Positions 21,004-33,540 are shown, counted from the first letter of the stretch. The stretch is 64,000 nt of DNA from Clytia hemisphaerica (GCA_902728285.1 CACVBU010001235.1:1397233-1461232); one strand, 5' to 3'. A program made the numbers and translations. Notes: generated by a model from the letters alone, not told the origin.

Positions 21004-23923
21004 AAAGGCAGTAGTTTTTATTTTTAACTATTGAAATCTTTTGTTTGTAAATGTGTATGTATATACAGTTTATCTTAAAAAACCAGGTTGATGCGTTTAA
21101 TGGAGACAGTTCCTTCTATTTTTCACTAAATTTTGCGATTCTTATATACCAGAAAATAGCAAATTAATAGAGCTTTTTAAAAATACATACTTATGCTATG
21201 TTGGATTAAATTTGGCCTTTAAATATCAATGAGATTTCAATTTTTTACTTCATTAGATTTGGAATTTTGGGAGGATACCAATGGTATAAAAATCGCAACT
21301 TGAAACTTTTACTAGAAGAACTAAAGTTACAAAAGTAGTCAAACCGTTTTTTCTTTTGATGTGTCTTGTCGGAAAGTCTCGAATTTTAAGCGTAATATTT
21401 TCAATCTAAAAGTAAATGTTATATTTTTAGATAAAAGAATTAAAATCCTATCTAACAGCATAAAATTTATTTTAAAATATTTTTTCTTGTATAACAGATA
21501 ACCGGTTTATTAAGACAAAATGGCCGCGTTAAGACCAGAAAGTTTAAGTAGTAGTACCAAGTTGATATGGGAATTCAATTCTGTTTACTTTTCCTTTGTT
21601 ATCATTGATCAAATATCTCGGGAATCTTCCTTTCCAACTTGAAATCTTGTCGGAATCTTTCTTGGGAGACTTTGTAACAAAAGAACTGTCAGGGAATCTC
21701 TGTAAAATATTGATTCATACTCATTATAGCCTAAACTACTAAACTTTCCGACCAGAGCCAATAGCTGTTATATTTTCCTTTTAACTAATAAAGACGCACA
21801 TTTGTCACATGCAAAGTGATTTTGTATATTGAGACAAAAATTGCAAAAACTTTTTTTCAAAAACCAGAGGATGATTCCTTTTTTAAACTTTGGTCTAACT
21901 CATGACGAGCAGGAATAATATTAGAATAAAAGTAGGATGGAAACCCAATCACTTTAATCCTAGGTCTAAACGCGGGCACTGTATATGAAATATATTTTTT
22001 TCCATTTACCATAGCCTTTTAACGACTCGTTACACTTTTTGATTCGCTGCAATCTTGTAGATTTTTGTTGTGTTTTTCCAGACGATAAAACGTTGATTCG
22101 AAATGAAAATTTGAAGTTCAGTTTGATTCCCTTGTGCTTAGAGATTTTTTTTACTGTTTCCTTTGGACTCCTGTTACTTTCGGGTGAGCGTATAGATCTT
22201 GAAAGATTCGATGAATTAAACATTTTTTCTAAAATGGCTGGACATTCGGACAAAAGCTTCAAGAATCAGACCCATACAGTTTAGGAAAGGTTTAGCCAAA
22301 AAGAACGACCCTTGTACTGATCTCAAAATTTTGCTGCACGGCTAACTGGCCCCTCGTTCAGTAGGTCTCTTTTCTCGAATTCTCCCCCTCCTCCCCCGGG
22401 ATCAGGGCCGATATAAGAAAGCCGAAACTCGCATGTAAGGAAAGTTGAGTTTGAACGATTTTGTCCTTGATTTCTAGACCCTTTAAGGATACAACTATTC
22501 CTATGAATGTGAAAAATGAGATGTGAAAAAAAAATCCTTAGCAACTCCATGAACGTTGTGTTATCAAATCCATGGCTTAGATTTTGGGCGATTTTTGGCA
22601 GTCTTCAATGTTGAACCCTTAGCAACCAAGCTGTGTATGAACCCTTCGACATAGTGTACAAATATCTCATGTCTTACTGGCCTAAATGAAATCCCAAAAT
22701 ATTTTTTTCAAAGTGAGATGATGTTCAAGAGAAGATATAACATTATCAAATCTTTAAAATCGTACATTTTACGTACAGTACCTATTGTTTTTGAGCAAAA
22801 TTTGAAAACTTTAAATCATAATATCTAGAGTTCAAAAACGATTTTACTAAAAGATTTTGGGATTTTAGTCTGGATCACGATGAAATATGTCTACAGCAAT
22901 ATTTCATTTTTCATCTGATTGTCCCTTTAAAGCATGCTTTATTTGGTTGTCATAAAAATAAGTGTGACCGCTTCATGTACCACACTATCCAGACACTATT
23001 ATGTTTATTCTGAGAGGCACATTGTTTAAAAACATTTCTTCTTTCATGTTTATGTCCTGACCTCCTCGAAAACTGTTTGAAATTTTGTGTCTGGCTGTGA
23101 TAAAATTTCAAAACTTTTGAGACCGGAAATAATTTGAGATTGCAACAGAATAAAATTTTGCTTCAAGGGCTACCCTTTAGCTATTTCTTAAAAATCAAAA
23201 TCTATAGCAACAGTTTAAACCCGTCTTTAATATCATTTTTTATAATAGGCCCATTGTTTTGATGTGTAAATAAAGAGTCGAATTTTTTCTTAATATGCAG
23301 CATGCGAGCATGAAAGGAAAAATGTTGAGAAGAAATAGGAGGGAAGTTTTATTTACTTCCAACCCCTTTGATATTGCCGCCATATGCTTTAATATTTTTG
23401 GCTTCGAGGAAACCCCAATGTGACCCCCCCCCCTAAAACAAACAAATGGTTCGTTCTATTATCAAAATAAATCTTATCTGTTGAAATTTACTCATTTCTA
23501 TGAATGGCCTCAATGGGCTGTCGGATCAATTCATTTAAAATTGATTTTAAAATTACATGGCCTCGATGGGCTGAGTTAGAAATCGTTTTTGAAAACAAAC
23601 CCGTTTTAAATTTGAAACGAAAATAGAAAGTAAATCAATTTTGAAATCAAAATTTAGTTCAAAATCAAAATTACAAGCTATTGCAAAAATGAATGTGAAA
23701 AGTAAATTATTTTGAGTTTTTTTTATAGAAATGTCAAAACAATTTAACTTGGCACTCATGCACCACCATAGAAGTGTGCAAATGAGCCGTGGGGGAGCCA
23801 TTATGGATTTTTGAGATGGGGGTTCGCGAGTTACGTGACCGATTTTTTGGTTGGTTGGATGGATGGAAAGCGAATGTGGTCAGGGGAAGAGTGTGAAAAT
23901 TTAGCGTTTTTTTAAAGAAGTCG
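21004..23923. other. Long gene-free AT-rich stretch
   Basis: No gene or clear element. It contains GC-tracts near 22380 (CTCCCCCTCCTCCCCCGGG) and 23424, and the near-repeat ATGGCCTC.ATGGGCTG at about 23502 and 23558. Short open frames here look like chance. Confidence 0.4.
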
Positions 23924-24388
23924 TTGCAGTGCAAATCTTTCGCAAATTTAAAAACCCACTTTCCCGTGGAAATAATTGACGTTTTTGGTTTTTTAAGCTA
24001 CCCGTTGACCGCAAAAATTTCTAAAAGGTATGTCTCCCTCGAACCACAACGCTGCTACATGATAAACGAAAACGAAAACGAAAAGAAACATCACTACAAC
24101 AATATAGTGATCGAAATTGAACATGGCTCACTAACACCAATGGTATTTTCTGCGACTGGTGGTTACGGTCGAGAATGCGGCAAAGCTATTCGACGGCTTG
24201 CCTCTATGATTTCCGAAAAGAGACATTCTTCATACTCCGAGACAATGTCTTGGATAACAAGAAAGATAAACTTTTCGCTGATAAAATCCATTCATGCGTG
24301 TTTTCGGGGTTCGCGTACTGTGAGTCGGACTCCAGAACAGGACATAGTTTTTTGTCCGAGTATTTCTGAGAGTTTTTCAAGAATCTAA
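23924..24388 (+). pseudogene. LINE ORF2 C-terminal fragment
   Basis: The open frame carries NENEKKHHYNNIVIEIEHGS, LTPMVFSATGGYGRECGKAI and INFSLIKSIHACFRGSRT. This resembles the conserved tail after the RT domain in many cnidarian and fish LINE-type polyproteins (ExxKRxYxxRIxEIEHGxFTPLVF pattern, RGSRS end). No RT core precedes it, so it is a 5'-truncated insertion, the usual fate of LINE copies. It is unrelated to the LINE at 10866-14705, whose tail differs. Confidence 0.6.
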
Positions 24389-24540
24389 TTTGCTTTTATT
24401 TAACTATATATCTATTTATTGTCAGTTTATTAGTTTTGTTTGTCTATAGTTTATTTCTCCAAATTTTATAATAGTCTAATACCTACCAGGTCTTGAGAAA
24501 AAAAATTCAAAATTCACGAATTGACCGTTGACAACATTAG

Positions 24541-25080
24541 GGGGTAAAGGGACCCAATGACGTCACAGATTTGGGAAAAACTTCAAAATGCGATATTCCG
24601 AGTTTGAAAAGAAGTTGGGAAGTCGTTGACCCCTCATTGGATTGAGAATTTTATGGCGAATAAGATGGGAGGGGTTATAAAGCTTGGAAATGACTTAGAA
24701 ATTTGGCTGAATTTTCAGGCGTTTTCAGTTGATGACGTCATCAAAACATGAAAAATGCGATATCTCGAGATTGGAAAGGGGTTGGGAGGTCATTGACCCC
24801 TCATTGGATTGGAAATTTAATGGAGAATAATTTGGGAGGGGTATATAGAGACTTTCGAAAATGAATATATTGAAATTGAGGCATTTTGGGTCCGATGACG
24901 TCATCAAAGCCTGAAAATCCAATATTTGGAGTTTGAGAACGATTTAAGCAATGATTGACCCCTCATTGGATCGGAAATCATCGAGAGAATCTTTTGGGTA
25001 AATGACTAATTGATTTCAGTGAAGTTATCTTTTATTACCCTTTCGATGACGTCATTTAGGGCGCAAATGACGTCACCAAA
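24541..25080. repeat. Degenerate tandem repeat with CRE-type palindromes
   Basis: Units of about 150-175 bp share TTGACCCCTCATTGGAT (about 24627, 24793, 24954) and GGGAGGGG. Each unit carries the palindrome TGACGTCA. Sites: 24558, 24733, 24896, 25047 and 25068. CRE palindromes recurring at unit spacing may simply reflect amplification, or the array may be a protein-binding array. Confidence 0.75.
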
Positions 25081-25333
25081 CATAAAATATGCGATTTTTC
25101 AAACTTCGATCAGTGATAAGTGGGAATATTTCGTTCTTTGGGCTTAGAATTCAACCTTATTACCCTCCCCTACCATCCAAAGGGCTTTTAATGTGTTCAA
25201 CAACACTCTACTCGGCGGGTGACGGCTAGTCTATATACTAAGTGGGAACTAAATTTGGCAAATTTCGAGTTCGCTCTCCAATTTTGCCAAAATAAGTATG
25301 GTATAAAAGATAAAGAAGTCTTATTCTACTTAC

Positions 25334-25487
25334 CTAAAAGATCGGCAACAATTTTTTTGTTCAAAGCTGGCTTTGACTTTCTAGTCTTTTTGTTTCCCTT
25401 GCCTTGTGCTGACGACCTTAAAGTTTTAAGTGGAACATTTAGCACTTTCTTTGTTTTACTAATTTCTCCTAAATGCTTGATGTTCAT
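25334..25487 (-). CDS. Possible first coding exon, basic protein
   Basis: On the minus strand an ATG at 25487 opens MNIKHLGEISKTKKVLNVPL, then KTLRSSAQGKGNKKTRKSKP and NKKIVADLLG. It ends at a consensus GTAAGT donor (phase 1). The product is very basic, like a nuclear or DNA-binding linker. No partner exon was identified downstream (25333 and lower). Confidence 0.35.
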
Positions 25488-25556
25488 GATGGGATGTTTT
25501 GATTTTTTGATTTCAAAACATTAGGCTGAATTTACAAAATGGCACTCGAAATCAAT

Positions 25557-25838
25557 GGGCCATTCCAGAATTTGTCTGTAACCAGGGGGGGGCGGACAAC
25601 ACAGGATTTTTGAGGGTAAAAGTTTTTTATCAGACCGTGTAACTAATAAAATTCAGATTTCCAAGGCCATTGAATTAAAAAATGTGGAATTTCGGATGCT
25701 TTTTGCAAAAGTATATACATGGGTTCTTATCGGAATTCTCGACCATCACTTGAAAATAAAAATTATTTCCGAAACCAGAAAAAATTAAAAAATGCATATC
25801 GTCTGACGCCGGGTAACAAAAATTTTCTGGAATGGCCC
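25557..25838. mobile_element. Short MITE
   Basis: Inverted ends GGGCCATTCCAGAATTT and AAATTTTCTGGAATGGCCC bound 282 bp. AAT stands on both sides, compatible with a short target duplication. It contains a G-run (CCAGGGGGGGGCGG). No coding sequence. Confidence 0.7.
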
Positions 25839-26459
25839 AATGTGACGGAAAACAGGAATAAATGTTTCCTTGTTTGACTTGTAACAGATTTAAACTGGAA
25901 GAGTCTATTTTTTATAAAGAAGAAATTGTTTTCTTACTTCCTCAAAGTTTTCTAGTCGAAGTATTTCTTGACGATGGTATTGAAAACCGATGTCCATTTT
26001 TGGTACTTATCGCTCTTCCTTTTCAACACCTTTATTTTTGCCACCGTCAAATTAACATGGTTAGTCATTGGGAGTATCATTTCTTGCTAAAGGTTTGTAA
26101 AGTTTTGAAAATAGAACTGTAGTTAGACTGAGTGCTTGGTTCCGGTAAGTGTTTGAGATACCTTAAGGGGATTAATTTTTGAAGGAACTTATTTTCGCGA
26201 GACATATAAAAATTAACATTTCACGAATCAGCCCCTTTTTGACCGAATTTCTTTCATTTTCCTAGGGGTTCAGGCAAAAATCATGATCTTAAATTTTTCG
26301 CAAGGATTATATTTTGCGAATTTCGCAAATCCAAAGGTTTTAAAAATTTTCGCAATTATTAATCAAGGTACTTAAGGGGGATCTAATATTTTCATGAGAA
26401 ATAAACTTTTACTGGTACCTACCTGCATTCTGAACTGCTAAGATAACCAGTGCTGACGT

Positions 26460-27597
26460 CTAATGTTTTCTGTCTGTTGTTATTGGACTACTCTCAAAGT
26501 TCATACTTCTGTCCGTCATTACAGGAGTTGAGTTCATCTATATAGAAAGTAACACAGTTTTCAGTTTCTTATACACATTCAAGTAATTTTTTCTTGCTGC
26601 TGGTGCTGTTTTTAACCCTTTGAAAACAGATGTATGTTGGGTTAAAACTCTAATTTTCCACCAATTTGATCCTAAGTTTACTTTAAACTCAGCCGTTACA
26701 GGCTTCACTTACTTTACGAGTTTTTCAGCCTCGTTGTTTTCGTAAAACAAGTTTATTTTAGATATTCTCACTTTATGAAAATTTCTCTCCTAAATTTATC
26801 ACTTAACCAACTTTAATAAATACACTACTCACTTGGTCTGTTCCAGGAAGCACTTCCTCGTGCTGGTCAAGGGTCATACTCTCAGGAATAATCTATGAGA
26901 AAAGGATATTCTTATTCTTACAAGTCCTTATAAAACTTGTTTTCATTAAAGCTTTTTTCTTGACAGGGTATAACCTGAATTTTCTAATTCGATAATGGTG
27001 TTTTTTTTTATTATTTACAAGTGCATTTTGATTGAGTTATTCATAAGATGTGAGTATATAGTGGCAAATTCAACTTACTGTGTTTTTTTTTTGCCATTTG
27101 GGAAGGAATGGCTGATTTTGTTGCGTGACTGTCACTAAATCAGGAACTAGCCTGCCCAAATTACTGAAAGTTGACTCTAGAAGAAAAGAGGTTATGGTGA
27201 ACAAGGCTGGGCGTTGTGTGGATATATGTAGGGTCTTTAAAGAGTAACATGGTTACAGATTTCCCCATGTTTTTTTCTATATAAATGTTATGTTATGAGC
27301 ATACACAGGCTCAGTTTTTGGTTTCCAAACAATTTTGTTTTAGAGCAGAATTGGAAAATTTATAATCTCACCGTATTCTTTAAGCTTTTCGTTTGCTAAT
27401 TGAAGCTGTCTTTGCATCTTTCTGCAATTTGTACACGAGCCACCTAAGAAAGGTTTCTGTGTTACTCACTGATTCTAACATTGTAATGAAGTAAATACAA
27501 ACACTTATTTATTATGATGCTAAATTTACTCAAAAGTCTCACGCAGCCTCAATTACAAATATACCTTACCTTCTTTATTTCCAGCACCCAAAGACAT
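26460..27597 (-). CDS. Five-exon gene for a small protein of about 95 aa
   Basis: Found by splice-phase tracing on the minus strand. The exons are: 27597-27570 (start, MSLGAGNKE), 27443-27372 (GSCTNCRKMQRQLQLANEKL), 27128-27079 (TQQNQPFLPKWQKKN), 26892-26833 (IIPESMTLDQHEEVLPGTDQ) and 26537-26460 (MNSTPVMTDRSMNFESSPIT to TAG). All four junctions have GT-AG sites (donors GTAAGG, GTGAGA, GTAAGT, GTGAGT) and matching phases (1, 1, 0, 0). The first exon extends upstream to 27617 at a TTCAG acceptor, implying a 5' untranslated exon. The product has one CxxC followed by a short amphipathic, coiled-coil-like helix, then a Ser/Thr/Met-rich tail. I do not recognise a family; no enzymatic motif or signal peptide is visible. 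Confidence 0.62.
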
Positions 27598-27617
27598 CTT
27601 GCTGCTTGGTTGAAAGC

Positions 27618-28100
27618 CTGAATTGAAACAGGTAGGACATTTTTTATTACTATGGTTTTTTTGCTTTTATGTTCAGGGACCTAATTTTTTAAATGCAGAT
27701 TTGGCTTTAGAGAAAAAATGCTAGATATTTTCTGTTGGCAATATGCAACAATTGTATTGCTTTCTCGTACTAGTTTGCATGAAACGAACAAAACCCTTCA
27801 AAAATTTTTTAAGCTTTTGAAATCATACGGGTAGGTTAGGAATGATTTCAAATTAAAATATAGCTAACATTTTTGCTGGTCGAATACTGGACTTTTTGCT
27901 GAAAGAAAAAAGTAGAAAATTCTATTTTGATTCAAAGTATAAATTGACTAGGCACCACCAAAGTACACTATTCTTATGAAAAAAGTGTGTAGCCAGGTGT
28001 AGCTACAATTGTCAAAATCAGTTGCCAACAAGTAGAAAGTGAAACTCTACTACCTCTCTCTCCCTCTCTGACATCCTTTTCTGTTTTTCTTTTTGTTCAG
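27618..28100. other. Intergenic or intronic spacer
   Basis: AT-rich, ending in a pyrimidine tract (CTCTCTCTCCCTCTCTG, then TTTTTCTTTTTGTTCAG) that looks like a plus-strand acceptor. It may also contain the promoter or 5' exon of the minus-strand small gene. Confidence 0.4.
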
Positions 28101-28227
28101 ATACATACAAACTTGCTCCAGGTTTTGAACACTACCTTATTGACAATGAAACTTGGGATCTCACGACTAATGAAGAGAAAGACGCCAAAAAAGTACAATT
28201 CTGTGAAAAATTTCTGTTCCATTACAA
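28101..28227 (+). CDS. Possible orphan exon before hAT copy A
   Basis: A strong pyrimidine-tract acceptor and a GTGAGT donor flank 127 bp open in one frame: TYKLAPGFEHYLIDNETWDL, TTNEEKDAKKVQFCEKFLFH. Composition is coding-like. A phase-compatible candidate continuation lies beyond the hAT element (about 32418-32596: ESENTGEFLGCKKLELKEKK), but it lacks a good acceptor. The family is unknown. Confidence 0.4.
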
Positions 28228-29116
28228 GTGAGTGTCGTGATGACCGTGGAATAGAAGGTGAGCTTTTAGATTTATTTCTATTTACTCTATTCAGGGGCGT
28301 ATATAGGATTTTTAGGATACCCTGCAAAAAAGATTGAGTTATATATAGTAATTCAGCTATATATAGTGTCTAAGGAGGGCCCTTTTTGAATTTCGACCCT
28401 CTAGATTGGCTAAAACCGCCACCTTTTTATGCCCAATGTACCATGAACCAGAGATAAAGAATTAAAATTCATTTCATTTAAACACTAAAATCTGCCTCTG
28501 CCTCTAAAATATGGAATAACAATAACTATCATGAATTTTTTAAAGAACTTTTTGAACTTTACACAAAAAAGTGAAAAATGATAGCAAAATAATACAATAG
28601 CACACAAAAGATTATAAATTATACAAAAATCTTTATCTGATCGTGATGATAGCAATAACAATAATAATAATATTTACCAAACTGTCTAAAAAATTTTAAT
28701 ATAATTTTGATTCTTATTGTGTCAAATTTATTCATCTTATAGCTGCCAAAAGGTGACTTAAATAATTTCAAGCAGATTAATAATAAAAGCCTTTTGCCAT
28801 TTCAAATGAAAATTTAGAGAAAAAGAGCAAAACTATTCTATTCAGACTGCTCAAGAAAAGAGTATTTCATTAGAAAATTGATTAATGTGATGCATTAAAG
28901 TATCCAAAACTAGAATTTGTACTGAAGCTGAAATCTCTATAGTTGGTTCATCTTGAAGTTGTAGTCTAGCCCCATTCTGGTGTCTCGTTTGGAACTGTTT
29001 GCCAAATCAAGCAGAGAATCCTGTACCAGGGGTAAAAAGCCCCCGATCTGAATTGAAAACAAACCATATATCATCAGAAACTCATTTATTCATTATGTAC
29101 ATAATGCAGCATGTTT

Positions 29117-30495
29117 CTCGGGTGAAACAAGGCATGTCCCAAATATATTTAGTGTGACGCACACCGCTTCCCACTATTCATTAACTTTCATATATAGCTC
29201 AAAAGAATCGTATCAACGAGAGAATTTCGAAAAGTGCTGGGTCAAAAATTTACATCAAGCCAATCTCAAGATATCGGCCAAAAACTGATTTTGACGTTAT
29301 AAAATACCGGGTGACCCACGAAAAAGTTCGGACCTTTCTCGGCGTCTTGAGGCCGAACAAATGTCCCAAAGTGCTCGGAGTTTTGGTATTTAAAAAGTAG
29401 ATATCCTAACTTAAAATTTGAGCTATCACTTTTTAAATTTGACGAACTAGTTCTCTACTTATGACCTTTTAAACTCAAAATTCACTTTTCGGAAAGTGTA
29501 AAAAACACGTAAAAAAAGAGGTATTAAATTAATGCAATCAATTAGAAAATCTCTTATAAATTGACTTATTTAACGAGTTTTATGACATTAATAATTATTA
29601 AAAACACCTTTGAAAGTAGTTTTTGTTTAAAACAAGACTAGGTTTTATCAAAATTGGCACTTTCGAGGAATTTTCTCAAAAACTGTATATCAAAAACGTC
29701 TAAAAATACCTAATTTGATACCCCTTTTTTACCTGTTTTTTACACTTTCCGAAAAGTGAACTTTGAGTTTAAAAGCTCATAACTAGGGAACTTGTGCGTC
29801 AAATTTAAAAAGTAATGGCTCGGATTTTAAGTTAGGATATCTACTTTCTAAATAATAAAACTCCAAGCACTTTGGGACATTTGTTCGGCCTCAAGACGCC
29901 GAGAAACGTCCGAACTTTTTCGTGGGTCACCCGGTACATCGAAAAAACACGTCAAAAAGACAATTTAAATGACGTCATTATTGAAAAAAGGCGATAATTC
30001 CAATTAACTTACTACAATCAAAGCAAAATTTTGACTGGAGATGTAAATTAACGATTCTAAAATATTTCATGAAAAAAAATTTGAAAATTCATGATGACGT
30101 CAGCATTTTTTAACGTATTTTTATTTTTCCCGACAACAAATGACGTCATTCAAATTTTCTGAAAATTTTTGAACAAATATTTCAGAATCATTAATTTACA
30201 ACTCCAGTTAAAATTTGGTGTTGATTGCATTAATAAAATTGAAGTTATCGCTGTTTTTCAATAATGACGTCATTTGAATCTCACTTATGACGTGTTTTTT
30301 CGATGTATTTTATAACGTCAAAATCAGTTTTTGACCGATATCTTGAGATTGACTTAATGCAAATTTTTGACCCAGCACTTTTCGAAATCCGCTCGTTCAT
30401 ATGATTCTTTTGAGCTATATATGAACGTTAAGGAATAATTGGAAGCGGTGCGCGTCACGCAAAATATATTTGGGACATGCCTTGTTTCACCCGAG
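29117..30495. mobile_element. Palindromic MITE inserted in hAT copy A
   Basis: Long inverted arms begin CTCGGGTGAAACAAGGCATG and end with the reverse complement. Copy B gives the empty site: GCATG TTTT ATG there, against GCATGTTT, insert, TTTATG here. The target duplication is therefore 2-3 bp within a T-run. The arms run for several hundred bases and carry repeated TGACGTCA-type words. Another MITE sits in the left arm. Confidence 0.85.
29307..29934. mobile_element. TA-flanked MITE nested in the palindromic MITE
   Basis: Ends CCGGGTGACCCACGAAAAAG and its reverse complement, with inverted repeats of about 225 bp, flanked by TA (29305-29306 and 29935-29936). The right arm of the host MITE reads AAAATACATCG at the equivalent place, which is the empty site with one TA. 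This identifies a Tc1/mariner-type insertion. Confidence 0.9.
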
Positions 30496-32251
30496 TTTAT
30501 GTTTGGTATATAAATTCAGTTGTTGTGTTATAAATTTTATACTTTATATATACATTATGCATCCAAATTCATTTGCATTGGCAATTACATGTCAAAATCA
30601 AATCAAGATGTACTTTCCAGAGATATTACATGACAAATATTGATATCCAGTTTACAGGGAAAATTTTGAATCCAAAAACTTCCAAGAAACTAAATGTTAG
30701 GTACACACTGACACATCATCATTTTGATTGAATTATTCCATTCTGTTGTTTCCTTTAAATTAAATATGGTTTCACTCATCTTATTAGCAGACTTTGTCAG
30801 TGTTTACAAAGATTTCGTACCAACCACGTGAAGGTGCAAAATAATCCATTGATCTAGGGGCTACTGGACAGTATGATGGCAACTAACCTGAAAGTATATA
30901 ATGAAGAGGGAATTAGGATTTTTGCAAGCTACACCTACATATTTAACAAACACAAAACAACAAAATTTAAGTCAAACGACAACTGGACAACCAATGAAAT
31001 TAATCTTATATAATAACCGGCTGACTGTGGATAACCGCCAACCGTAATGCTTCATGACTGAGCCAATCTAGTAAACTTATTGGATGGGTTTTTTTGGTTC
31101 TGAGAATAATACTTACAATTCAGGAAAAGTTCTGCACACGTGCAAGGCATCGAAGTGTATCCATCAAAGAATTGTTGCCCACAAGATGGAGAGAAATGGA
31201 ACTGTACAGGCAGTTTCTAATTGGAAGAGAACTGAAACAAAATAGAAAAATCATCTTTAAGATTGTCGTGCAGTTTTTATGACCAGTACTTGACTGGCAG
31301 GTGCTGGCCCGCAAACTAAACATAGTCAAATACAATCTGTTTGTGTACCTCAAAATAGTGTGCGAAAAACCCACACAGATCTTTTTCTCTCCCCAAAAAA
31401 AATTTTTAACAGGCCAAAACATATTAAAAACATTAGGGTGTCAAGGTCAGAATCACAAAATTTTCAATGTTATTTTTTTTTCTCTTATTTCAAAATAAAA
31501 CCACAATAGGTTGGTTGTCCCTTTGCCTCTTAAATTGCCACAAATTCATCTCCTGTCGTCAACATTTTCTTAGCCAGAGTGATTGGCCAAACAAACAGTA
31601 AGTACGTACCCCGATTGATCAAATATCTTATAAATATTTCATGATTGGCCACTCACTCACCACTCACTCACCACACACAAGTGGTTTTGTTGATTACCAA
31701 AAATTATGACAAGTCATAGGCCATAGGCAGATAAGTAGAGAAAGAGGGGGAAGGGAAGCAGTTTTTCCTGCACTTATCAGATTATAATTGATAACATGCA
31801 GGCATGAAAAATAATAGAAAAAAATACCACATACCTTACAGTTACAGATTTGACTTTCCTTGTTGCAATGGATTTCAGAAGATAACCATAAGAAGAAAAA
31901 CAAACATTGAGATGACCTTGATGGCAGCCCTCAGATGACGAATTTGGAGAATATCAAAAATGTGCAGGCTTCAAATTCTTCAGAATTTGCGACAAAATAG
32001 ATAAAATCAGGACTGTCTATTCTGTTTTTTCTTCTCCAAGCATCTAAAGCCATTTGACGAGTCTTGACTTTTAACGTTTTGACACTAACAGCCATCAAAT
32101 CCCGGGCAAACCCTGCATTTTGACCTCATCATTTCACTAACGAATGATCCGGAAAAACAACTCCGGGTAGGCTAAAAACAAGCTGGGACAAAAAAGACTC
32201 CGGAGCATACCCTGCGAGTGCATGTTTTGCAGGGGTGTCACACCGCCCCTG

Positions 32252-33390
32252 CTATTTGATATACTTATGCAGAGAAACCATTGAGTTATAAGCCTGAAGG
32301 GCAAAATTAGTAATCAAGTCAAATTTTTAGATCCCAGAAATATTCTGAATCTAAATAGTTCATATATTTTCACTTCAAATGAATATGAATATGAATTTAA
32401 GCTCTACTTGATATTGAGCACTGTTTTCTTCGCTGTTCCTGTTATTGAATCTGAAAATACTGGTGAATTCCTGGGATGTAAAAAGTTGGAACTGAAAGAA
32501 AAAAAACCGGGAAAAACTGAAAAAAAACAACAGAAAAAACCTAGGAGATCACATAGAAAAGAAACTTTTTATTGGCACATTCTCTCATTAGCATAAGAAT
32601 ACAAAATAGCTATATCATGACCCGGCTTTACGAAAACATTGTTCTATTTTGCAAAAATATTTCTATCTGCTTTTATTCTTGCCTTCTTCTTGTAAGTATG
32701 AAATTCCAATTTTATTACAGAGCAAATATGTAAGATGTAACAGCAGCATGCCATTTGCTTTATCATAAGCACTTTATTGTAATTTAGCCAAATTTAAGAC
32801 AGGGTAAAGAAAAGTTGAAAATTTATACCAAGCATTCAAAACAAACCTGTTTTACGTCTCAAAAGTTTTGAATTTTTAAATCTAAAAATATAAAGCAAAT
32901 GATATATTTTCAAAGTGTTCACATCCTGGAATAATAAGGGTGTAGGGTAAATAAAATGAAGTGCAACTTCATAGAAGCGATGCAATTTCAACCATAAAAA
33001 CATAGAAACACCTATGCAATCAAAGTGCACTTTGAAGGTCTTAAAGTTAACTAAATATTCAAAAAGGCTGAAAGACAGCAAACAGTAGAAGCCACCATTT
33101 CCCCAACTTTGCAAAATAAGTTTGTTTACAAGTTTTTAGTCGTCGTCAGCAACTCCATAAAAATTTTTTTTTGTTTTGTTTTGATTTTTTTTCGAATCGT
33201 CGGGGCGGTAAATTCAAACTTTGGACCTGATTACCCAAGATGCACCGCGACCGTGAAATGGCCTTTTTTTTTCTCGTTCTATCCATGGGGCACTAGTTAC
33301 GAACTCTAAAATTCAACATCAAACGTAGTTAGCTGAAAGAATATTTATCAAAATATTGTACAATTACTGTCTCCATATTTCTTATCCATC
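32252..33390. other. AT-rich spacer
   Basis: No clear gene. A Lys-rich frame near 32440-32596 is discussed with the orphan exon at 28101. Poly-T runs occur near 33160-33200. Confidence 0.35.
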
Positions 33391-33540
33391 ATGTTCTCCA
33401 CTGCTATGTCCTCTAACAGATCAACAGTTTATGGGCCCAGCAATCTATGGCAGAACTTATTTTTCGATGGCAACGAGAAGAAGTTTGAACTTTGGGAGAT
33501 AAAGGTACTGGGATATATGAAATTGACCCGGGGTACTTAG
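33391..33540 (+). pseudogene. Gag-like fragment
   Basis: A 49-codon frame: MFSTAMSSNRSTVYGPSNLW, then FDGNEKKFELWEIKVLGYMK. The pattern F.G.E..YxxWxxKxxxYL resembles the N-terminal gag segment (DUF4219-like) of LTR retroelements. It runs directly into the GC-rich repeat shared with about 481 and stops. It may be a relic; the assignment is weak. Confidence 0.35.

Larger units (their letters stand above)
28292..32251 (+). mobile_element. hAT-like element, copy A, with nested MITEs
   Basis: The left end CAGGGGCGTATATAGGATTT is typical of hAT elements. A plausible right end reads CACACCGCCCCTG at 32239-32251. A clear 8-bp target duplication was not found, so the right end is provisional. The body from 28292 to about 31640 matches copy B (49120-51901, opposite orientation) outside the insertions. 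No transposase was recognised, so it is non-autonomous. Copy A alone contains the MITE pair at 29117-30495. Confidence 0.7.

Noticed and set aside
22323..22550. 75-codon minus-strand frame with Gly run
   Set aside because: The Gly run comes from a C-tract; no support.
24541..25080. CRISPR-like array
   Set aside because: Units diverge and have no regular spacers, and the setting is a spliced animal genome.
25862..26122. Coding frames on both strands (plus frame MFPCLTCNRF; minus frames NLTVAKIKVLKRKSDKYQKW and DIGFQYHRQEILRLENFEE)
   Set aside because: Three mutually exclusive frames look equally plausible and none links in phase to a neighbouring exon, so none is reported as a gene.
31094..31500. 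Short frames in hAT copy A as a transposase
   Set aside because: The matching segment of copy B is open in a different frame and shows no hAT domain; treated as noncoding.
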